A DNA stretch of 64,000 nt, from positions 62,001 to 126,000 of the forward strand of contig DIMW01000012.1 of the NCBI GenBank assembly GCA_002425765.1, read 5' to 3'. Below are positions 35,306-43,383 of this stretch, one piece after another; position 1 is the stretch's first letter; the number at the start of each line of letters is the position of its first letter. The position numbers and the translations under genes are program-made. The notes beneath the pieces are model-generated. The model was not told the origin of the DNA, did not search any database, and saw only the letters and a list, made by a program, of their open reading frames with translations. The DNA is from Spirochaetaceae bacterium UBA5556 (GTDB lineage: Bacteria > Spirochaetota > Spirochaetia > Treponematales > Rectinemataceae).

Positions 35306-36766
35306 ATGGCATACAGCGGGTTAGAGGAATTCATTTCCTTTCTTGAATCCAAGGGCGAGCTGACGAGGATATCCACCGAAGTCGACCCGATTCTGGAAAT
35401 CACCGAAATCGCCGACCGGGTCATGAAGGAAGGCGGCCCAGCCCTGCTCTTCGAACACGTGCGAGGTTCTCAGTGGCCGCTCCTCATCAACGCCTACGGT
35501 TCGGAGCGACGGATGGCCTGGTCGCTCGGCGCCGACAGCCTGGACAACAAAGCGGGCGAGATCGAATCGCTCATTCAGTGGGTATGGAACCAAGTGCGGG
35601 ATTTTTCCTTATTTTCGGCGCTGCCGGAGGCACTTCCCAAGCTGCCTGTGGCGCGCTCGCTCATGCCGAGAAAAGTGCGGCGCGCCCCTTGCCGTGAGGT
35701 GGCCGACGAAAGAGGCTTCGACAGCCTGCCCGTCATCCAGTGCTGGCCCCAGGATGGCGGGCGCTTTCTCACCTTGCCCGTTGTCTGCACGGTCGACCCC
35801 GAGACGAAGGCCCAGAACTGGGGAATGTACCGGATGCAGGTCTACGACGACCGCATGGCAGGCATGCACTGGCACATCCACAAGGACGGCGCGCACTTCT
35901 TTCAGAAATACCGGGCTCGGGGGCACCGCATGCCGGTGGTCGTCGCTCTGGGCGGAGACCCCGCCGTCACCTATGCCTCCACCGCCCCCTTGCCGGAGGG
36001 CATATGGGAGGCGATGTTCGCCGGCTTCTTACGGGGCAAGCCCGCCGAAGTCATAGAGATCGGCGATACCGGCATCCTCGCGCCCGCGGACGCGGAGTTC
36101 ATCCTCGAAGGCTACGTCGATCCTGAGGAACTCCGCCTCGAAGGACCCTTCGGGGACCACACAGGCTTCTATTCCCTGCCCGACGATTACCCGGTTTTCC
36201 ATCTCGAGCGCATGACACGGCGCAAGGATCCCGTCTACCCGGCCACCATCGTCGGCATCCCGCCGAAGGAGGACTGCTTCCTCGCCAAGGCCACCGAGCG
36301 CCTCTTTCTGCCCCTGCTCAGGCAGCTCTGCCCGGAGATCACCGACATCAACATGCCGCTCGAAGGTGTCTTCCACAACTGCGTGCTCGTGTCGATCCAC
36401 AAGCGCTATCCGGGCCAGGCGCGCAAGGTCATGCACTTCCTCTGGGGCATGGGCCAGCTCATGTACACGAAGATGATCGTGGTGGTCGACGACGACATCT
36501 CCGTACAGGACCTTTCCAAAACCGCCTGGAGGGTCTTCAACAACATCGATGCGGCGCGCGATCTGGTATTCTCCGATGGCCCGCTTGACGCGCTCGACCA
36601 TTCCTCGCCGAATCCGCGCTTCGGCACGCGCCTCGGCGTCGACGCGACGCGCAAATGGCCCGAAGAGGGGCACGGACGAGAATGGCCCGATCCGCTCTCG
36701 ATGCGTCGCGACATTGTCGCGCTCGTCAATTCACGCTGGAGAGAATATGGCATCGGCCAGCCCTGA
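35306..36766 (+). CDS. UbiD-family decarboxylase
   Basis: A 486-residue prenyl-FMN-dependent decarboxylase. Family features are the N-terminal LEEFISFLESKGELTRI, the prFMN/metal region MYRMQVYDDRMAGMHWHIHKDGA, and the conserved Glu/Arg network in GPFGDHTGFYSLPDDYPVF, including the catalytic Glu/Asp. DINMPLEGVFHNCVLVSI lies further on. With the UbiA and UbiX genes directly behind it, the set could do prenylation, decarboxylation and cofactor synthesis of a quinone. The equivalent trio in the futalosine menaquinone route is MqnP/MqnL/MqnM, which is only an inference here. The start is fixed by homology although it lacks a ribosome site. Confidence 0.92.
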   Translation: MAYSGLEEFISFLESKGELTRISTEVDPILEITEIADRVMKEGGPALLFEHVRGSQWPLLINAYGSERRMAWSLGADSLDNKAGEIESLIQWVWNQVRDFSLFSALPEALPKLPVARSLMPRKVRRAPCREVADERGFDSLPVIQCWPQDGGRFLTLPVVCTVDPETKAQNWGMYRMQVYDDRMAGMHWHIHKDGAHFFQKYRARGHRMPVVVALGGDPAVTYASTAPLPEGIWEAMFAGFLRGKPAEVIEIGDTGILAPADAEFILEGYVDPEELRLEGPFGDHTGFYSLPDDYPVFHLERMTRRKDPVYPATIVGIPPKEDCFLAKATERLFLPLLRQLCPEITDINMPLEGVFHNCVLVSIHKRYPGQARKVMHFLWGMGQLMYTKMIVVVDDDISVQDLSKTAWRVFNNIDAARDLVFSDGPLDALDHSSPNPRFGTRLGVDATRKWPEEGHGREWPDPLSMRRDIVALVNSRWREYGIGQP

Positions 36767-37694
36767 GTCCGACAGCCGCCAGGACTTGAGGGCCGGCACG
36801 CGCCGGAAACCGAGCCCCGGAAAGCGCGCCCGCAACCTCTTCCGGCGCCTTGGCACAATCGGTGATTCCGTGATGATCACGCACACGCTGTTTTCCCTTC
36901 CTTTTGTCATAAGCGCGGTCTTACTGGAAACCAATGGCCGCCCGCCTTTCTGGAAACTGTTCTGGATCATTGTCGCCGCCGTTGGGGCGCGCAACGCCGC
37001 CAATGCCCTCAACCGCATCATCGACAAGGACATCGATGCGAAGAACCCCCGCACTGCCGGCCGCCCTCTCCCGAGCGGCCAACTCAAGCCCCGCGACCTC
37101 TGGCTCTTCACCGCCGCGATGCTCATTCTCCTCGTGCTCGGCGCCGCCATGCTCAATCCACTCTGTGTCATGCTTTTGCCTGTCGCGGGTCTGTTGCTTT
37201 TCGGATACTCCTACACGAAGCGTTTTACGTGGCTGTCCCACTACTGGCTCGGCATCGCGTGCTCGGCCGCGACCATGGGCGCCTTCATAGGCATCTCGGG
37301 AACATTTCAGTTGCGTTATTTTCCGCTCACCGCGGGAGTGGCGCTCTGGGTCGCCGGCTTCGACATACTCTACGCGCTTCAGGATATCGAATTCGACCGG
37401 AAAGAGCGTCTGCACTCGGTTCCTGCCCGGTTTGGGGAGACAGGCGGGCGCATCTTCGCGGCGCTGAGCCATGTGGGAGCATTTTTAGGCTTTATAAGCA
37501 TCTATTACTTCTGGAACACACCTGGGCTCTTCACGGGAATTGCCCTTGTCCTCTGTTTTATTCTCCTTGTCGCAGAACACTTGATCTCTGCCCGAAAATC
37601 CGAAAGCCGGATCAAGCTGGCCACCTATACATTAAATCAGATTATACCGGTTCTATATCTATCCGGTGTTGCGTTAGATATTTACCTACGTTAA
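36747..37694 (+). CDS. UbiA-family prenyltransferase
   Basis: A 315-residue membrane enzyme with seven to nine predicted helices. The two aspartate motifs that bind the Mg-prenyl diphosphate are NALNRIIDKDIDAKNPRTAGRPLP (N-x3-D-x3-D) and DILYALQDIEFDRKERLHS. It should transfer a polyprenyl chain to an aromatic acid, e.g. 4-hydroxybenzoate or 1,4-dihydroxy-6-naphthoate. A basic cytosolic N-terminal tail of about 40 residues precedes helix 1. The ATG has GGAGAG upstream and overlaps the ubiD-like gene by 20 bp. Confidence 0.9.
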   Translation: MASASPESDSRQDLRAGTRRKPSPGKRARNLFRRLGTIGDSVMITHTLFSLPFVISAVLLETNGRPPFWKLFWIIVAAVGARNAANALNRIIDKDIDAKNPRTAGRPLPSGQLKPRDLWLFTAAMLILLVLGAAMLNPLCVMLLPVAGLLLFGYSYTKRFTWLSHYWLGIACSAATMGAFIGISGTFQLRYFPLTAGVALWVAGFDILYALQDIEFDRKERLHSVPARFGETGGRIFAALSHVGAFLGFISIYYFWNTPGLFTGIALVLCFILLVAEHLISARKSESRIKLATYTLNQIIPVLYLSGVALDIYLR

Positions 37695-37709
37695 AATAAG
37701 GGTATGGCG

Positions 37710-38309
37710 ATGCGCTACCTCGTCTGCATAACCGGCGCTTCGGGTGCTCTATATTCTCTACGCCTCATGTCCGCCCTTGCAGTGAGAGGTGTCATCCTCC
37801 ACGTTGTGGCAAGCCAATGGGGTGCCCGCGTGCTCCTGGAAGAGACAGGCCGGCCGCTTGGCTACTGGCTTGGGAAATTGCGGGCCCAGGGAGGCCCCGA
37901 CGGGGGCCCAGCCCTCATCACGCTCCACGACAACAGCGACTTTTCGGCCCCTGTCGCCTCAGGCTCTTTCCGCCTCTCCGGCACGGTGATAGTGCCCTGT
38001 TCCATGGGAACATTGGGATCTATTTCGAACGGAACCTGTTCAAACCTCGTCCATAGGGCCGGCGCGGTCGCCCTAAAAGAAGGCTGGCCGTTCATCGTTG
38101 TGCCCCGCGAGACCCCTCTCTCCCTTGTCTCGATCCGCGCCATGGCCCGGCTCAAGGAAGCCGGTGCGGTGATCCTCCCCGCTTCCCCCAGCTTTTACAG
38201 TAAACCGAAAGATATCGAATCCCTCGTCGATACTGTCGTCTACCGCATACTTGACCATCTGGGCATTGTCGACAAAAATGTTTTCAGATGGAGTCGAGAG
38301 GAGTCGTAA
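37710..38309 (+). CDS. UbiX-type flavin prenyltransferase
   Basis: A 199-residue flavoprotein that prenylates FMN to give the UbiD cofactor. Motifs: LVCITGASGALYSLRL at the N terminus, HDNSDFSAPVASGSFR, VIVPCSMGTLGSISNGTCSNLVHRA, VVPRETPLSLVSIRAM, and ILPASPSFYSKP. ATG at 37710 has AAGGG seven bases upstream; an ATG six bases earlier is also possible. It is next to its dependent enzyme UbiD and ends 5 bp before a binding-protein gene. Confidence 0.95.
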   Translation: MRYLVCITGASGALYSLRLMSALAVRGVILHVVASQWGARVLLEETGRPLGYWLGKLRAQGGPDGGPALITLHDNSDFSAPVASGSFRLSGTVIVPCSMGTLGSISNGTCSNLVHRAGAVALKEGWPFIVVPRETPLSLVSIRAMARLKEAGAVILPASPSFYSKPKDIESLVDTVVYRILDHLGIVDKNVFRWSREES

Positions 38310-38314
38310 TTCCC

Positions 38315-39250
38315 ATGAAGATATTCTCTGTTCTCTTGATCGCGATTGTGGCGCTTATCCAGCCCTACGCGCAGTCTGCGGCGCGGACTGCGCAACCTGT
38401 CTCGCTGAGCATTGGCATTTTTGCCGACGCTGATTCGCTTCCGCTCATCGTGGCGGCCAATGAGGGATTGTTTCAGCACGAAGGTATTACGGTCAATCTT
38501 GTACGTTTTTCGAGCGCAGTCGAGCGTGACTCGGCCCTGCAGGCGGGAAAGATTGACGGCGCGGTGACCGATGTGCTGGCAGTCATCCTTGCAAATCAGG
38601 GAGGGTTCCCCCTCAAAATTACAAGCCTCACGAATGGCCGTTATGGGGTCGCCATCTCTCCTAAATCGAACATCCAATCGATGAAAGAACTCGAAGGGAA
38701 CAATGTGGCGGTGTCCCTCAACACCATCATCCACTACTTCGCCGACTGGAGCGCAACTCAGGCAGGCCTTGGCGCGGGCGCGCTCACCCTGGTGCCGGTG
38801 CCCAAAATGCCGGTCCGGCTCGAGATGCTTCTCTCGGACCAGATCGCCGCCGCCGTCATGCCCGAACCCTTCCTCACCGCGGCAAAGCTCCGCGGAGCGA
38901 AAATCCTCGTGTCTTCGGACGACTCGGGGCTTGAAGCCGGAGTCCTCGCCTTTTCTCCATCAGTCATCGCGGCGAACGCCGACGCGATACGGCGTTTTTA
39001 TCGCGCGTACTGGGAAGCGGCCCAGCACATCAACGCCCGGCCTGATCAATACAGGCCGATGCTTGTAGGCTCGCTCAGCTTCCCCGAGGAAGCGGCACGC
39101 GCCTTTGTGTTTCCGAACTATGTGGCGCCCCGTCTGCCTTCACAGGCGAGTATCGATAATGCCGCGCAGTGGCTTCTGTCAAAGGGCCTCATCAAAGCGC
39201 CGCCAAAGCCTGCTGAGCTTGTCGATGCCAGCATGGTAAGCGGATGGTAA
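38315..39250 (+). CDS. ABC transporter substrate-binding protein (NMT1/SsuA-like)
   Basis: A 311-residue binding protein of the NMT1/SsuA/ThiY type with a signal peptide (IFSVLLIAIVALIQPYAQSAA). Its fold pattern includes LSIGIFADADSLPLIVAANEGLFQHEGITVN-like N-lobe features and AVSLNTIIHYFADW. Ligands in this family include sulfonates, nitrate, thiamine precursors and aromatic acids. The ligand here is unknown. GAGGAG lies 11 bases upstream of the ATG. Its stop overlaps the start of the fused ABC gene, so the two form one transporter within the ubi-type operon. Confidence 0.85.
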   Translation: MKIFSVLLIAIVALIQPYAQSAARTAQPVSLSIGIFADADSLPLIVAANEGLFQHEGITVNLVRFSSAVERDSALQAGKIDGAVTDVLAVILANQGGFPLKITSLTNGRYGVAISPKSNIQSMKELEGNNVAVSLNTIIHYFADWSATQAGLGAGALTLVPVPKMPVRLEMLLSDQIAAAVMPEPFLTAAKLRGAKILVSSDDSGLEAGVLAFSPSVIAANADAIRRFYRAYWEAAQHINARPDQYRPMLVGSLSFPEEAARAFVFPNYVAPRLPSQASIDNAAQWLLSKGLIKAPPKPAELVDASMVSGW

Positions 39251-40935
39251 CCCTCGAAGATATTAGTTTTTCCTATACCGTCCACGGTATCCCAACTCCT
39301 GTTTTCGAACATTTTTCGGCCGTGTTCGAAGAAGGAAAAATTACCGCCATCATAGGCCCGTCAGGCTGCGGCAAGACGACACTCCTGCGGCTCATCGCCG
39401 GTCTTCTCTCTCCCCAACGCGGAAACATCTTGATGCAAAGGCCGAGGATCGGTTTCATCTTTCAGGATTTCGGCCTCCTCCCCTGGCTGACCGTCGAGAG
39501 GAACGCAGGCCTGGGTCTCGAAGCGCTCGGGGCTCCCTCCGACGAGCGCCGCAGACGGGTCAGCGACATTCTCGAAGAACTAGGGCTCTCCACATGGCGA
39601 AAAGCATATCCGGTCCGGCTCTCCGGAGGTATGCAGCAGAGGGTCGCCGTGGCCAGGGCGCTTGCCATCGACGCCGGACTCATTCTCATGGACGAGCCCT
39701 TCTCGAGTCTCGACGCGCTGACGCGGGAGTCGGTTCAGGACATGCTGCGCGCGATTCAGCGCGCGCACCGGACGACCATCATTCTCGTCACTCACTCGAT
39801 CGAGGAAGCGGTGTATCTCGCCGATACCATTTTAATTCTTGACGGCAGCTTGCCTGTAAGGGACGGCGTGCTTGTGCAAAATCCTCATAAGTGGGAGCGC
39901 ACCCCGTATCTTCAAGACGGGCGGGCGGCCCCGAGTACCAATGCAAGCCTACATTCCTCTGAGTCTTCCGGGGCCTCAAATCCCCGGGAAAACGCCGCAT
40001 ATCTCTCCGCCGTGGGCACGATCCGTCACGCTTTCGATGAAGTAGCGGCACAAAAAATGGGAGCTGCGGCCACAGGCTCATCTGCGACAAGCCCAGCCGA
40101 CCAGAATCCTGTTCCGGCCACTCTCCGACAAGAGACGCCGAAGGCCATCCCCCCGACAACCTCGCCCCTCTCACCCTCAGTCTCAAAATTCCTGGTAAAG
40201 ACCGCGCAGATTATCGCGGCGGCGATAGTTATCTGCGCAGTATGGTGGGCCGCCGCCGTGCTTTTAAAGCGGCCTTTTCTCCCTTCCCCATGGCTCACCT
40301 TCACCCAATTTTCGGAAAACCTGCACAAAGGCATTTTTCAAATCCATGTGTTGGCCTCCGCCCGGCGCGTATTTCTCGCGCTGCTGGTCGCCGGCCCCCT
40401 CGCGTGGATGTTGGGACTTCTGGCTGGACGCGTCCGCTTTTTTGACAATTTCTTCGCCCCCATTATCTATTTCTTTCATCCGCTCCCCAAAGTGGCGTTC
40501 CTGCCCATCCTCATGCTCTTCCTGGGGCTTGGGGACGCGTCAAAGGTCGTACTGATGGGACTCGTCATTTTTGGTCAGCTCTTCGTGACGGGACGTGACG
40601 CCGCCAAGAGCATCGCCCCAGCCCTGCTCGACAGCGTGAAAATACTCGGATTTTCCAGGTTTTCGATCATCAGACTCGCAATTGTGCCATCGACGACACC
40701 CTCGCTCCTGTCGGCGCTCCGCGTCAGCCTTGGAACCGCCATCGCCGTGCTCTTCCTCTCGGAGACATTCGCCTCCGTCGATGGCCTCGGGTGGTACATC
40801 ATGGATGCATGGTCACGCGTCGATTACCCTGACATGTATGCCGCCATTCTGGCGCTTTCCCTGTTCGGCCTCATTCTCTACCTTGTCATCGACGCCATCG
40901 AGGCATACCTCTTAAGGTGGCGTCAGAATAGTTAA
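39244..40935 (+). CDS. ABC importer ATPase-permease fusion (SsuB-SsuC/ThiZ-ThiX type)
   Basis: A 563-residue fusion. Residues 1-215 are an ATPase: Walker A GPSGCGKTT (38-46), Q-loop Gln74, signature LSGGMQQ (126-132), Walker B LILMDEP (146-152) and H-loop His184. A Pro/Ser/Ala-rich linker covers about 220-315. Residues 316-556 are a BPD-type permease with about six helices and an EAA-type loop near 465-497. Importer ATPases and permeases are usually separate chains, and the ATPase is N-terminal here, the reverse of exporters. No frameshift or stop occurs in the linker, so the fusion looks real. Its partner is the overlapping binding protein. Confidence 0.9.
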   Translation: MVTLEDISFSYTVHGIPTPVFEHFSAVFEEGKITAIIGPSGCGKTTLLRLIAGLLSPQRGNILMQRPRIGFIFQDFGLLPWLTVERNAGLGLEALGAPSDERRRRVSDILEELGLSTWRKAYPVRLSGGMQQRVAVARALAIDAGLILMDEPFSSLDALTRESVQDMLRAIQRAHRTTIILVTHSIEEAVYLADTILILDGSLPVRDGVLVQNPHKWERTPYLQDGRAAPSTNASLHSSESSGASNPRENAAYLSAVGTIRHAFDEVAAQKMGAAATGSSATSPADQNPVPATLRQETPKAIPPTTSPLSPSVSKFLVKTAQIIAAAIVICAVWWAAAVLLKRPFLPSPWLTFTQFSENLHKGIFQIHVLASARRVFLALLVAGPLAWMLGLLAGRVRFFDNFFAPIIYFFHPLPKVAFLPILMLFLGLGDASKVVLMGLVIFGQLFVTGRDAAKSIAPALLDSVKILGFSRFSIIRLAIVPSTTPSLLSALRVSLGTAIAVLFLSETFASVDGLGWYIMDAWSRVDYPDMYAAILALSLFGLILYLVIDAIEAYLLRWRQNS

Positions 40936-41233
40936 CCGGCGATCAGTGCTCCCGTGCCCAGCTCTTCTACCGCTGAACCTGTGTGCACCTGCCTTCCGCC
41001 AGAAAACGGGAATGGGTATCAATCTATTGTATCAATTAAACACATATGTGTGGCTCATTTTAATACAAGTGTTTCATTCAGACATAGAAAACACTCGCCG
41101 TCCGCGGCATTTCCGTTTCGTGTGGGATCAGGGTGAGACATCGCGCGGAAGCCGGGCCGAAAACCAGCGCGGAATAATGTTAATAATTCATTCTATTAAA
41201 ATAAATAAAAATTTTTATCAATTATTTCAATTT
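40936..41233. other. Non-coding stretch before hsp20
   Basis: Nothing convincing is coded here. An in-frame stretch of 99 codons exists (40946-41245) but starts with GTG without a ribosome site and runs into the sigma-54 site. The 3' half (41170-41232) is very AT-rich and could be an activator or upstream-element region. Confidence 0.5.
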
Positions 41234-41250
41234 TTGGCACACTAATTGCT
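41234..41250 (+). promoter_or_regulatory. Sigma-54-type promoter before hsp20
   Basis: TTGGCAC-ACTAA-TTGCT matches the -24/-12 consensus TTGGCACG-N4-TTGCW; GG and GC are exactly 10 bp apart. Predicted start near 41261 gives an 86-base leader. An enhancer-binding activator would be needed. Confidence 0.75.
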
Positions 41251-41346
41251 TAATATATAGTGAGCGCCGAAAAGGGCTCCGGACGGGTGTCAAGGTCCCG
41301 TGAGGATTCAAACCCGCCGAACTTAACCACTTTGTGGAGGTCCATT

Positions 41347-41766
41347 ATGAATAGCTTGGTAATGTATGAAAACAATCCTTTTGATCTTATGGAGCGGTTT
41401 TTCAATGACGATGAATGGCTCATGCCGAGATTCCGGACTCCCGAGATCGATGTCTACGAAGAGGGCGACAAATATATGCTCGAGGCGGATCTGCCCGGCA
41501 TGAACGAAAAGGACATCAAGCTCGAAGTGCGCAATGGCCAGCTCACCTTCTCCACCGCGAAAAGCGAGAAGTCCGAGGAAAAATCCAGGAAAGAACATTG
41601 GATTCGCAAGGAACGGAGAGAGTTCCAGTTTGTGCGGAGCTTCACGCTTCCCGAGGATGCGGACGCAAACGGCATCGAGGCGCACTTCAAAAACGGTGTG
41701 TTGCAGGTCGTGATGCCCAAGAAACCCGAAGCGGCTCCAAAAACGATCGAAGTCAAGATCGCCTGA
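41347..41766 (+). CDS. Small heat shock protein (Hsp20/alpha-crystallin)
   Basis: A 139-residue chaperone that holds unfolded proteins in solution. The alpha-crystallin domain (about residues 30-125) has TPEIDVYEEGDKYMLEADLPG, the strand REFQFVRSFTLPEDAD, and the family signature AHFKNGVLQVVMPK; the C-terminal tail carries an IxV-type motif (TIEVKIA). ATG at 41347 with GGAGG six bases upstream is preferred to an in-frame upstream ATG. Its promoter appears to be sigma-54-dependent, and it is monocistronic because a terminator follows. Confidence 0.95.
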   Translation: MNSLVMYENNPFDLMERFFNDDEWLMPRFRTPEIDVYEEGDKYMLEADLPGMNEKDIKLEVRNGQLTFSTAKSEKSEEKSRKEHWIRKERREFQFVRSFTLPEDADANGIEAHFKNGVLQVVMPKKPEAAPKTIEVKIA

Positions 41767-41787
41767 CCTTTCGGTCCAGGCGACCAG

Positions 41788-41816
41788 GAAAACCGGGCCG
41801 AGCGCCCGGTTTTTTT
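41788..41816 (+). terminator. Rho-independent terminator after hsp20
   Basis: Stem AAACCGGGC / GCCCGGTTT with a five-base loop and a run of seven T residues. Only the hsp20 transcript ends here. Confidence 0.95.
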
Positions 41817-41905
41817 GTACCAGTGGTTACCGCCGATCGACCACTCAATATAGTATTCTTTACAGAGAGAATTCACAGAGCCGGTTCCCCGGCGAAGGAG
41901 ATACT

Positions 41906-42136
41906 ATGGCAGATAAATCCGCCCGTCGTCCGGGCAATGTCAAGGGTACATGGTATGTCGACTCTTCGTGCATCGGCTGTGGCATCTGCGCTTCGACCGC
42001 GCCCGGCATTTTTGCGCTGGGCGATGACGGACAGGCGCTCGTCATCCGCCAGCCCGAGACTTCGGACGAAACGAAGATCGCGGCACAGGCACAGGACGAC
42101 TGCCCCGTCCAGTCCATCGGCGACGACGGCGAATAG
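41906..42136 (+). CDS. Single-cluster [4Fe-4S] ferredoxin
   Basis: A 76-residue electron carrier. Cluster ligands are Cys22, Cys25, Cys28 (CIGCGIC) and Cys66 in DDCPVQSIG, the pattern of mono-cluster ferredoxins such as those of Thermotoga. The second cluster of bacterial 2[4Fe-4S] ferredoxins is absent. An AAGGAG site is correctly spaced. It stands alone between hsp20 and the convergent aminopeptidase. The basic N-terminal tail (about 12 residues) is longer than typical. Confidence 0.93.
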   Translation: MADKSARRPGNVKGTWYVDSSCIGCGICASTAPGIFALGDDGQALVIRQPETSDETKIAAQAQDDCPVQSIGDDGE

Positions 42137-42207
42137 AAAAAAGAGCGCCACCGACTGGCACCCTTTTTCAGTGCGAGTATCGGGCGACGGGTCGATGCCC
42201 GGACGCG

Positions 42208-43326
42208 TCAGGTTTTCAACGCGTCTGGATTCAGCGCGAGCAACTCCGGCGCGACAAAGAGACCATCTTTTCGTATCAGCCTACCATCAATCCAGACCTC
42301 CCCGCCGCCCGAGTCGGCATCCTGCATGAGCACGATATCCCAGTGCAGTGCCGAATGGTTGCCATTGTTGCAGTCGTCGTAGGAGTTGCCGGGCGTGATG
42401 TGCAGTGAGCCCGCGATCTTTTCGTCGAAGAGCGTCTCGAGCATTGGCTTTGTGATGTACGGGTTGAGCCCGAATGAGAATTCGCCCAGGTACCGAGCCC
42501 CGTCGTCGATGTCGAGTATTTTGTTGATGCGTGCCGTGTCGCTGGCCTTCGCGTCCACGATTTTGCCTTTTTTGAATTCGAAGACTATATTCTCAAACTT
42601 GAAGCCATCTTTTTCGCTCGGCGTATTGTAGCTGAGCACGCCGTTCACGGACTCACGGAGGGGGGCGGTATAGACCTCGCCGTCGGGGATGTTCATCGTA
42701 CCGTCGCATTTGACGGCCGGCATACCCGCGATCGAGAATTCGAGGTCGGTGCCCGGCGCTTTGACGCGCACCTTGTCGCTTTTCTCCAAGAGGGCCACGA
42801 GCGCGTCCATGGCGTGAGACATTCTGGCATAGTCCATGGTGCAGACATCGAAGTAGAACTTTTCAAACGCGTCCTCGCTCATGCCGGCGTTCTGGGCCAT
42901 GGCCGCGGTCGGGTAACGGAGGACAACCCATCGGGTACTGGTGATGCGGCGCTCGATATGCACTTTCTTCCAGATGTGGCGGTTGTAGAGCTCGGTTTTT
43001 TCCTGCGGCAGGTCCTGCCACGCAAAGGAATTCCGCATGCTCGTAAAACCGATGTATACATCCATTCTGTCCATGCGGGCCCGCTCGAATTCGGCCTGCA
43101 ATTCGAATTGCTCCTCCGGCGCATTCATAAAAAGAGTGCGCTCAAGTCGCCTGTCCCGCAGAGAAAGAAAGGCGAGGCCTCCGGCGGCGTGCACCTCCTC
43201 GATGAGGAGCCGCAGGAAATCGGGTTCGGGGTTTACATTCTCGATGAGCACCCTGTCGCCGGGCCTCACCTTGGTCGAATAATTCACGAGTAAATGGGCG
43301 AGTTTCTTGAGTCTTGAGTCTTCCAT
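42208..43326 (-). CDS. M29 family aminopeptidase (AmpS/PepS-like)
   Basis: A 372-residue cytosolic metallo-aminopeptidase of family M29. Conserved blocks near the two-metal centre include GEFSFGLNPYI and HSALHWDIV; ATGTDLEFS-like APGTDLEFSIAGM and GEVYTAPL segments are also typical. Short relative to AmpS (about 410) in the N-terminal domain but complete at both ends. GGAAG precedes the ATG. It follows the polysaccharide cassette by 57 bp on the same strand. Confidence 0.93.
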   Translation of the reverse strand: MEDSRLKKLAHLLVNYSTKVRPGDRVLIENVNPEPDFLRLLIEEVHAAGGLAFLSLRDRRLERTLFMNAPEEQFELQAEFERARMDRMDVYIGFTSMRNSFAWQDLPQEKTELYNRHIWKKVHIERRITSTRWVVLRYPTAAMAQNAGMSEDAFEKFYFDVCTMDYARMSHAMDALVALLEKSDKVRVKAPGTDLEFSIAGMPAVKCDGTMNIPDGEVYTAPLRESVNGVLSYNTPSEKDGFKFENIVFEFKKGKIVDAKASDTARINKILDIDDGARYLGEFSFGLNPYITKPMLETLFDEKIAGSLHITPGNSYDDCNNGNHSALHWDIVLMQDADSGGGEVWIDGRLIRKDGLFVAPELLALNPDALKT

Positions 43327-43383
43327 ACGGTTCTTCCTTTCATACTATGAAATTTCCTATAAAATTCTCTATTCCGCACGACA

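Noticed and set aside
36549..36746. Upstream extension of the UbiA gene
   Set aside because: It lies in another frame inside the UbiD gene and encodes an Arg/Ser-rich shadow; the ATG at 36747 has a ribosome site.
40946..41245. 99-codon frame before hsp20
   Set aside because: GTG start without ribosome site, no recognisable pattern, and it overlaps the sigma-54 promoter.
41260..41346. N-terminal extension of Hsp20
   Set aside because: It begins at the predicted transcription start and has no homology; the GGAGG-preceded ATG at 41347 fits the family length.
42137..42207. Terminator between ferredoxin and M29 genes
   Set aside because: Only a 4-bp GCCA/TGGC stem beside A and T runs could be found, too weak to call.
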